From an uncultured Eubacteriales bacterium (GTDB lineage: Bacteria > Bacillota > Clostridia > Peptostreptococcales > Anaerovoracaceae), in NCBI GenBank assembly GCA_900551415.1, contig URWB01000139.1, forward strand, positions 1-5,275: DNA of 5,275 nucleotides. The letters run 5' to 3'. Shown here piece by piece: positions 1 through 5,040 of the stretch; the first letter of the stretch is position 1, and each line of letters starts with the position of its first letter. The position numbers and the translations under genes are program-made. A model generated the notes under the pieces. That model worked only from the letters and a program-made list of their open reading frames with translations, was not told the DNA's origin and ran no database searches.

Positions 1-1
1 T

Positions 2-825
2 GGGGTTGCTTTTTCAAGCCGGTTAGAGTCCTACGATGACATTTCCTTTACGCGTCTTGTCACGCCGCGTGACAAAGGTCTTGCCTTTCTCCCCGCGGCA
101 TTATACAATAAACGCAAAGGAGGCGGCACAGGCGGGGACGGCGCGTATGCTCAACTCGTATATCGACGATAAAACCGCGATTGGCGCACTCACGGAGGAT
201 TTTGAGAACTATCTGCGCCTCTGCCGCCCATTGATGCGAATTTACAACACCGCGAGCACCGCGGCTTTCCGCGCGCTTTATCTTGATTTCCTGCGGGCGC
301 CGGGGGATTGCATCGTCCTGCGCAGCAGGCTTTCTCTCGCGACGCTGCCACGTTCGACAGCGGAACTAATCGAAAACAATGAGTTGCACTCATTGTATTA
401 TGATATTTCCGGCTGTTTTTTCGATTCGCTGCGGCAATTTTCCTGTACCGAGATTCTCCCATTCCCACCGGAACAGGAGCCCGCGCTTCACACCGCGATG
501 CTCGGTGTCGCGGATATCAGCCTTACGGAGGCGCAGCACGCCGCGCATCTCCAACACGTCCTTTCGCTTTTGGAGACGGACAAAAACTATGAGCTTGTTT
601 TGTCCGACGGCATCGTGCCGCACACAGCCATCCTCGCCAAACAAAACGTCGGCGTGCTGATGGTCAACACGAAGCCGCCTTATTGCGCCTTCGCCTTCGA
701 TGAACAGAATATGGTCGAGGCTTTTTGGGATTATCTTTCGAATATCCAAAAAAATCGCCGGGCAGGGCGTGGACGCTCGAAGCTTTGCGCTCAAAAGCCT
801 GACATGCAGCGAGGTACTTTTATGA
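2..825 (+). pseudogene. Frameshifted regulator-like gene, 5' end outside window
   Basis: The product is not firmly recognised. The best reading is the C-terminal effector part of a clostridial helix-turn-helix regulator; this is a family impression from patterns such as FENYLRLCRPLMRIY, SLATLPRS, TEILPFP and VGVLMVNTKPP, and no DNA-binding domain is in the window. Coding appears to change frame twice. Frame 2 reads sensibly from the left edge (RDKGLAFLPAALYNKRK) and closes at 172. Frame 3 reads well from about 115 (KEAAQAGTARMLNSYIDD) to the seven-A run at 748-754. Frame 1 then gives KIAGQGVDARSFALKSL and stops at TGA 823-825. That TGA overlaps the kinase ATG as ATGA, typical of translational coupling, which supports 825 as the ancestral end. 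Each change equals one surplus A, at about 115-117 and at 748-754. The alternative is an intact gene starting at ATG 147 with only the second shift. Sequencing error, true decay or slippage at A7 cannot be separated from sequence alone. Confidence 0.55.
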
Positions 826-2237
826 TACGAACTTTATCGATTCAAAAAAAAATCATTCTCTGGTTTGCCGCGGCGCTGGCGCTCATCGTCTTTCTGATGA
901 GCGCGATGACGCTGGCGATTGCCAATTCCGTCCTCGATGAAAACATTCGCGAACGGCTCGCGCAGATTGTCTCCGAGAACGCGAAACAAATCGACTATTA
1001 CGAAAATTTAAATGACGAGGACATCCGCTACGGTGATCAGTTTCTTGCCTATCAGGACGGCTGGCTCGGAATCGACGATGACTTCTGCAACATCTACGAG
1101 GGCATCTATACCGCGCTCTATGATGCGGACGGCAATCTGCTCTACGGCAGCGCTCCGATTCGCCTTGCCTTCTCTGCCAAAGAGGACTCGTCCGAGGCTG
1201 TCACGAAGGTAAAGCATGACGGCACTTCCTATTATGTCTGTGTAAAGAGCCTGAACCTGGCCGGTACGGACGGTCTGACGCTGCGCGGGATCGTCTCGCA
1301 AAACGAAAGCATCAACGTGCTTTATCACATTGTCCGTCTGTCTCTCTGGCTCCTGCCGCTTCTCGCCGCGTTCGCTCTGCTCGGCGGCTACGCCATCACG
1401 CGCCGCTCCTTCCTGCCGGTCGAACAGATCGCGCGGGACGCGGAGCTGATCGGTCAAAGCGGCGATCTCTCCAAGCGGCTGAATATCGGGCCCGGCGATG
1501 ACGAAATTCATATGCTCGCGGATTCCTTCAACGTGATGTTCGCCAGACTCGAAAGGAATTTTGAGTCAGAGCGCCAGTTTACCTCGGACGCTTCCCATGA
1601 GCTGCGCACGCCGACCGCCGTCATTCTCGCGCAGTCGGAATACGCGCTGGAGCTGGCGGACAGCATCGAGGAATATCGGGAGTCCATGGAGGTCGTGCAG
1701 AGGCAGGCAAACCGCATGCGCGGCATCATCGACCAGCTGCTGATGTTTTCGAGACTGGAGCAGGGCACGCAGCGGCCGGAGCTTACAGCAACCGACCTCA
1801 GCGAGCTTACGCGCGAGCTTTGCGAGGAGCAGCGCCTGCTTGCGGTAAACGGCATCACGCTGACCGCGGAGATCGAGGCGGATATTCGCGTAACGACCGA
1901 CCGCGGACTTTTTTGCCGCGCGCTCACCAATCTGATCAGCAACGCCTACCGCTACGGACGTCCGAACGGCCACATTTGGGTTTCTCTGCGCCGTGACGGA
2001 CAGCAGATCCGTCTCTCGGTCAAAGATGACGGCATCGGCATCGCTCCACAAAATCTGACGCGGATTTGGAATCGTTTTTATCAAGAAAATCCAACGCGCG
2101 GTGAAGATGGCGAGGACGGCGCGCGCGGTCTCGGGCTGGGGCTTTCGATGGTCAAGGAGATCGCCGCCTTGCTGGGGCTTCGGCTTACGGTTCACAGCGA
2201 AGCAGGCAAGGGCAGCGAATTTATTTTAACATTTTGA
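822..2237 (+). CDS. Two-component sensor histidine kinase (HAMP, HisKA, HATPase_c)
   Basis: This is a 471-aa membrane sensor kinase that should autophosphorylate on histidine and pass the phosphate to a response regulator. Order: first membrane helix about residues 11-35; extracytoplasmic sensor about 36-168; second helix about 169-192; HAMP linker about 190-243 with the P in SFLPVEQI; dimerisation/phosphoacceptor box SHELRTP with His259; N box NLISN (370-374); G1 box DDGIGI (402-407); F-box-like IWNRFYQ; G2 box GLGLGLSMV (436-444). All catalytic boxes are present and the length is normal for the class. The start at ATG 822 was chosen because AGCGAGG lies about 7-8 bases upstream and the first helix follows directly. 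The ATG overlaps the restored stop of the upstream gene as ATGA. The same frame stays open far upstream, so as sequenced the kinase is fused to the preceding coding region. No response regulator is seen beside it. The signal sensed is unknown. Confidence 0.93.
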   Translation: MIRTLSIQKKIILWFAAALALIVFLMSAMTLAIANSVLDENIRERLAQIVSENAKQIDYYENLNDEDIRYGDQFLAYQDGWLGIDDDFCNIYEGIYTALYDADGNLLYGSAPIRLAFSAKEDSSEAVTKVKHDGTSYYVCVKSLNLAGTDGLTLRGIVSQNESINVLYHIVRLSLWLLPLLAAFALLGGYAITRRSFLPVEQIARDAELIGQSGDLSKRLNIGPGDDEIHMLADSFNVMFARLERNFESERQFTSDASHELRTPTAVILAQSEYALELADSIEEYRESMEVVQRQANRMRGIIDQLLMFSRLEQGTQRPELTATDLSELTRELCEEQRLLAVNGITLTAEIEADIRVTTDRGLFCRALTNLISNAYRYGRPNGHIWVSLRRDGQQIRLSVKDDGIGIAPQNLTRIWNRFYQENPTRGEDGEDGARGLGLGLSMVKEIAALLGLRLTVHSEAGKGSEFILTF

Positions 2238-2242
2238 GTTTT

Positions 2243-2288
2243 TTTCATCTTTCTTTAATCTTGACAGGATATACTAAGCACATAAAAC
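2243..2288 (+). promoter_or_regulatory. Candidate response-regulator-activated promoter for the PepSY gene
   Basis: Two seven-base direct repeats, TTTCATC (2243-2249) and TTTAATC (2254-2260), are separated by four bases. The repeat spacing is 11 bp, the architecture of PhoB/OmpR-type regulator sites. Nine bases downstream lies TATACT (2270-2275), a good -10, with no good -35 at the standard distance; this suits a promoter where the activator sits over the -35. An alternative unassisted reading is TTGACA (2261-2266), 16 bp, then TAAAAC (2283-2288). Either would place transcription of the PepSY gene under its own control. The arrangement is seen directly; regulation by the neighbouring kinase's partner is inference. 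Confidence 0.45.
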
Positions 2289-2304
2289 AATGTTAGGCGC
2301 TGCA

Positions 2305-2328
2305 GCTCCGCCGGAATCGCTCCGCCGG
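2305..2328 (+). repeat. Short GC-rich direct repeat in the PepSY gene leader
   Basis: GCTCCGCCGG occurs at 2305-2314 and again at 2319-2328, 14 bases apart, inside the otherwise non-coding leader between the promoter and the PepSY start. It could be part of an RNA structure or a chance GC-rich duplication. No known riboswitch is recognised. Confidence 0.4.
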
Positions 2329-2357
2329 GCGCGGCTCTCAGAAAGGAAGTTGAGATT

Positions 2358-3287
2358 ATGAAAAAAATTACGGCTGTATTAAATTCACCGACCAAAATCG
2401 CGCTCTTTGCCGTCTGTTGCGTCCTGCTGATCTGCGTTGTCGCCTTCGCGACCATCCACGCTGGTGCCGGAGTCAACGCGAACAAGACGCTCGGCATGGA
2501 TAAGTGTGTCAACGTCGCGCTCCATGACGCGGGTTTTCGCAGCGAGGATGTCAGCAATCTTTCCGCGCACTATGAAACCGAGGACGGAACTCCGATTTAC
2601 GAGGTGACCTTCTCCGCCGGCGGCTTTGCTTACGAGTACCAAATCAAGGCCGCGGACGGTACGATTCTCGAAGCGGACAAGGACGCGCTGCGGGAGACCT
2701 CAACAAACGGCTCACAGCTTGTTGAGGGAAATCAGACAGGCTCTGCCGGAGATGCTGCAAACGCGAGCCTCATCAGCAAGGCCAAGGCTAAGGAAATCGC
2801 GCTCGCGCATGCCGGAGTTACCGCTTCTAAGGCGAGCTTCGTCGAAGTTAAGCTCGATAACGAGGACGGCACACAGGTCTACGAAGTCGAGTTTTACAGC
2901 GGCAGCACCGAATATGATTATGAGATCAACGCGGTGACCGGCGAAATTCTCTCCTATGATAAGGACATCGAAAATTTCTCGATTCCAAAACAGGATAGCA
3001 GCGCAAGCAGCCCGAACTCCAATTATATCGGTGTCGATAAGGCGAAATCCATCGCCCTCAAGGACGCGGGGCTTTCTGCCTCCTCCGTCACCTTCACCAA
3101 GGCAAAGCTGGATCGCGAGGACGGCGTCCGCGTTTACGAAATCGAATTCTACACTGCGACAAAGGAATACGATTACGAAATCAACGCTGCCTCCGGTAAG
3201 ATTCGCGACAAGGATGTTGAAGCCCTTGACGACGATGATGACGATGACGATGACGACGATGACTGGGATGAGGACTGGGATGACTAA
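2358..3287 (+). CDS. Membrane-anchored triple PepSY-domain protein with poly-Asp tail
   Basis: This 309-aa protein has a short basic cytoplasmic start (MKK), one hydrophobic helix at about residues 13-35 and an extracytoplasmic remainder. Three PepSY domains follow: about 46-107, 137-201 and 224-283. Each ends in a variant of the same strand-turn pattern: YEVTF...EYQIKAADGTIL, YEVEF...YDYEINAVTGEIL and YEIEF...YDYEINAASGKIR. The linker at about 110-136 and that at about 205-222 are rich in S, N, G and Q. The C-terminus is very acidic, with twelve Asp in a row (291-302) and then WDEDWDD. PepSY domains are known as peptidase-inhibitor or ligand modules near the cell surface and are often encoded beside two-component systems. 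Here the gene follows the kinase by 120 bp. The start is supported by AAAGGAAG at 2342-2349. The acidic tail may bind cations; that is inference. A terminator follows closely. Confidence 0.9.
   Translation: MKKITAVLNSPTKIALFAVCCVLLICVVAFATIHAGAGVNANKTLGMDKCVNVALHDAGFRSEDVSNLSAHYETEDGTPIYEVTFSAGGFAYEYQIKAADGTILEADKDALRETSTNGSQLVEGNQTGSAGDAANASLISKAKAKEIALAHAGVTASKASFVEVKLDNEDGTQVYEVEFYSGSTEYDYEINAVTGEILSYDKDIENFSIPKQDSSASSPNSNYIGVDKAKSIALKDAGLSASSVTFTKAKLDREDGVRVYEIEFYTATKEYDYEINAASGKIRDKDVEALDDDDDDDDDDDDWDEDWDD
3228..3263 (+). repeat. GAY codon run encoding twelve aspartates
   Basis: Twelve consecutive GAC/GAT codons at the end of the PepSY gene form a low-complexity trinucleotide tract that could expand or contract by slippage. 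GAC and GAT alternate irregularly, which lowers slippage and suggests the acidic run is kept by selection. Confidence 0.85.
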
Positions 3288-3303
3288 ATCCCCATGATAT
3301 CCA

Positions 3304-3340
3304 AGAGAGGAGCCTGCATACCGGCTCCTCTCTCATTTTC
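3304..3340 (+). terminator. Rho-independent terminator after the PepSY gene
   Basis: A perfect 11-bp stem, AGAGAGGAGCC (3304-3314) with GGCTCCTCTCT (3323-3333), has an 8-base loop and is followed by CATTTTCC. It lies 17 bases after the PepSY stop. The T tract is short and interrupted, so termination may be incomplete. Confidence 0.8.
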
Positions 3341-3403
3341 CATTCCATCTTTTGTTCCACATCTTGCGGCTTTGTCACAAGCCTAGACAAACGGAGCATG
3401 CGT

Positions 3404-3459
3404 CATACAGCGCAAAAATGCAGGGAAGCTCAAACTTCCCTGCATTTTTGCGCTGTATG
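3404..3459. terminator. Perfect 25-bp inverted repeat, bidirectional terminator
   Basis: Positions 3404-3428 and 3435-3459 are exact reverse complements with a 6-base loop (CTCAAA). The core GCAGGGAAG/CTTCCCTGC is flanked by A5 on the left and T5 on the right, so the core is a terminator with a U tract in both directions. It lies 21 bases past the stop of the minus-strand CoA-transferase, which it most likely serves, and it also backs up the PepSY terminator. An outer AGACAAA (3385-3391)/TTTGTCT (3467-3473) pair could lengthen the stem further. The arm outside the U tract (GCGCTGTATG) is longer than a terminator needs. Confidence 0.8.
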
Positions 3460-3480
3460 GATAAGTTTTGTCTGCGTTTT

Positions 3481-4836
3481 TTATAGGCACTTGCTGGAAT
3501 ATTTCCAAATGCCCATGGCTTCTGCCTCTTTTATCAGCTCATCCCTAAAATCCGGATGCGCGATGCTGATCAGAAGTTCCGCTCTTTCCCAAGTGGACTT
3601 ACCCTTGAGTTCGACACAGCCGAATTCCGTTACGATACAATCCGTTGCCATTCTCGGCGTTGTGACAATGGAGCCTTTTGACAGTACCGGTGAAATCAAG
3701 CTTTCCAGTTTGCCATCCTTGCCCATTCTCGTGGACGGCGTGCATAAGAAGCTGTGTCCGCCCTCGGACTGATAGGCGCCGAGTACGAAGTCGAGCTGTC
3801 CGCCGGTGCCGCTGATTTGCTGATGACCCGCGGATTCGGAGCAAACCTGTCCGTACAAGTCTACCTGAATGCAGCTGTTGACCGATACGAAGTTCGGAAT
3901 TCTGGCGATCGTCGCGATGTTATTTACATAATCTACCGGAGCGTTGCAGCAGATCGGATTGTCATCGATAAAATCATACAGGCGTTTGCTGCCGCCCGCG
4001 AAGGTATAGACTGCCTTGCCCTTGTCAATTGGCTTGTTTCCCGTCAGCTTGCCCGCCTCGAACAAATCCACATATGCGTCGGTGAACATCTCTGTGTGCG
4101 CGTTGATATTGCGCAGATCCGACTGCGCGATCATCTGTCCGATACAGAGAGGCAGACTGCCGATCCCGAGCTGCAGCGTGCTGTGGCTCTTGATCCTTTC
4201 GACCACGTGCGCCGCGATTTTTTTGTCAATTTCAGACGGCTGTTTCATCGGCAGCTCCGCAAGCGGCGTGTTGCTGCCTTCGACGACGTAATCGATGCCG
4301 TAGAGATTGAGCTGGGTCTGATAGCCATGCGCGATCGGCATATTTTGATTGACCTCTACGATAATTTTTTTTGCGGATTTGATGATGCCCCACATATCGG
4401 CGACCTGCGGACCTAGATTGAAGTTTCCATGCTCATCCATCGGCGCGACCTGAAACATCGCGATATCAATCCCGCAGTCATTGTTGACCCAAAAGAAAGG
4501 AAGCTCGCAGAACATCATCGGGATGTACCAGCAGCGTCCGTCTCGGTTCATGTTCCTGTCGTGGGAATTAAAATGCGCCGACTCGAAGCGAACCTGCTCA
4601 TTGCTCTTCGTCGCCAGATAGGTTTCAAACGGTTTTTCTCTGACCGACACAGTGCTGATGACCGTAATATCCCGCAGCTCATCCGCGCGCTTGGCGATAG
4701 CTTTGTCAATGTCTATGATGGAGCCGCAGCCCAGCCCAAAATGCAGCCTGTCGCCGTTTTGAACCATATCCGCGGCCTGCTCCGCGGTGATCAGCTTCTT
4801 CTGATACTCCGTACTTAAATTTGATACTTTATACAT
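3481..4836 (-). CDS. Acetyl-CoA hydrolase/transferase family CoA-transferase
   Basis: This 451-aa cytoplasmic enzyme belongs to the family that includes butyryl-CoA:acetate and 4-hydroxybutyrate CoA-transferases, and length and architecture fit. Members move CoA between an acyl-CoA and a carboxylic acid through a glutamyl-CoA thioester. Visible landmarks are the N-terminal domain start EYQKKLITAEQAADMVQNGD, the GIGSLP loop (224-229), the HTEMF motif with likely catalytic Glu249, the glycine-rich SGTGGQLDF (342-350) and the C-terminal STWERAELLISIAHPDFRD. The exact substrate is uncertain. The stretch around 86-108 (SAHFNSHDRNMNRDGRCWYIPMM) does not match the HFTWNSWHM-type motif I recall for butyryl-CoA:acetate transferases of gut butyrate producers. 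ATG 4836 is supported by GAGG six bases upstream (complement of 4843-4846). The gene is monocistronic, with its own promoter and terminator, and it converges on the PepSY gene. Confidence 0.92.
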   Translation of the reverse strand: MYKVSNLSTEYQKKLITAEQAADMVQNGDRLHFGLGCGSIIDIDKAIAKRADELRDITVISTVSVREKPFETYLATKSNEQVRFESAHFNSHDRNMNRDGRCWYIPMMFCELPFFWVNNDCGIDIAMFQVAPMDEHGNFNLGPQVADMWGIIKSAKKIIVEVNQNMPIAHGYQTQLNLYGIDYVVEGSNTPLAELPMKQPSEIDKKIAAHVVERIKSHSTLQLGIGSLPLCIGQMIAQSDLRNINAHTEMFTDAYVDLFEAGKLTGNKPIDKGKAVYTFAGGSKRLYDFIDDNPICCNAPVDYVNNIATIARIPNFVSVNSCIQVDLYGQVCSESAGHQQISGTGGQLDFVLGAYQSEGGHSFLCTPSTRMGKDGKLESLISPVLSKGSIVTTPRMATDCIVTEFGCVELKGKSTWERAELLISIAHPDFRDELIKEAEAMGIWKYSSKCL

Positions 4837-4862
4837 CCTTTACCTCACATCCTGATCAAAGT

Positions 4863-4880
4863 TTGTTAAAAAAAACACAT
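4863..4880. promoter_or_regulatory. Weak Rex-like site in the CoA-transferase leader
   Basis: TTGTTAA at 4863-4869 equals one half of the clostridial Rex consensus (TTGTTAA, 4 bases, TTAACAA). The other half at 4874-4880 matches poorly, about 3 of 7. The position just after the predicted transcription start would suit a redox-responsive repressor of a fermentation gene. The eight-A run makes a chance match likely. Confidence 0.2.
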
Positions 4881-4889
4881 AACATATAC

Positions 4890-4918
4890 AGTATACATTA
4901 TCTCTGCTTAAATAACAA
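4890..4918 (-). promoter_or_regulatory. Sigma-A-type promoter of the CoA-transferase gene
   Basis: On the minus strand, TTGTTA (complement of 4913-4918), 17 bp and then TATACT (complement of 4890-4895) make a near-consensus promoter. Transcription would start near 4883, leaving a leader of about 47 bases. The -10 lies inside an 11-base palindrome, TATACAGTATA (4885-4895), which could be an operator or simply a consequence of AT-rich promoter sequence. Confidence 0.65.
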
Positions 4919-5040
4919 GAAATTTTCGAAGAAAATCGCGCCGACCTGTGGTTTTTTTGAGAAACATAAATTTAGGGCTACTCTTTTTGCCGCTTCTGTG
5001 GTAAGATATTCACATAGCTGACGTCCCTGCCTTGCGCAGA
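4919..5040. other. AT-rich spacer between promoter and repeat array
   Basis: No convincing gene, RNA or terminator is seen on the plus strand here. TGGTAAGAT (4999-5007) resembles an extended -10 (TGn then TAAGAT) reading rightward into the repeat, but no -35 is found at a normal distance. The minus strand is open through the right part of this stretch, closing at the TAG at 4978-4980. Confidence 0.35.

Noticed and set aside
36..146. ATG 36 as the start of the regulator or kinase gene
   Set aside because: There is no ribosome binding site before it and the arginine-rich reading looks like an out-of-frame shadow; frame 2 reads better in this stretch.
1008..1511. Minus-strand ORFs of 144-209 residues opposite the histidine kinase
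   Set aside because: They mirror high-GC codon positions of the kinase gene and have no ribosome binding sites or recognisable domains.
3398..3772. Plus-strand ORF over the 25-bp inverted repeat and the CoA-transferase end
   Set aside because: It crosses a terminator hairpin and the antisense of a conserved gene; no coding signal of its own.
3754..4416. 220-residue plus-strand ORF inside the CoA-transferase
   Set aside because: It lies antisense to a clearly conserved enzyme gene and its composition follows the codon pattern of that gene; no independent support.
4939..5003. Repeated CTGTGGT near 4945 and 4996
   Set aside because: A seven-base repeat in a short AT-rich spacer is expected by chance and has no further structure.
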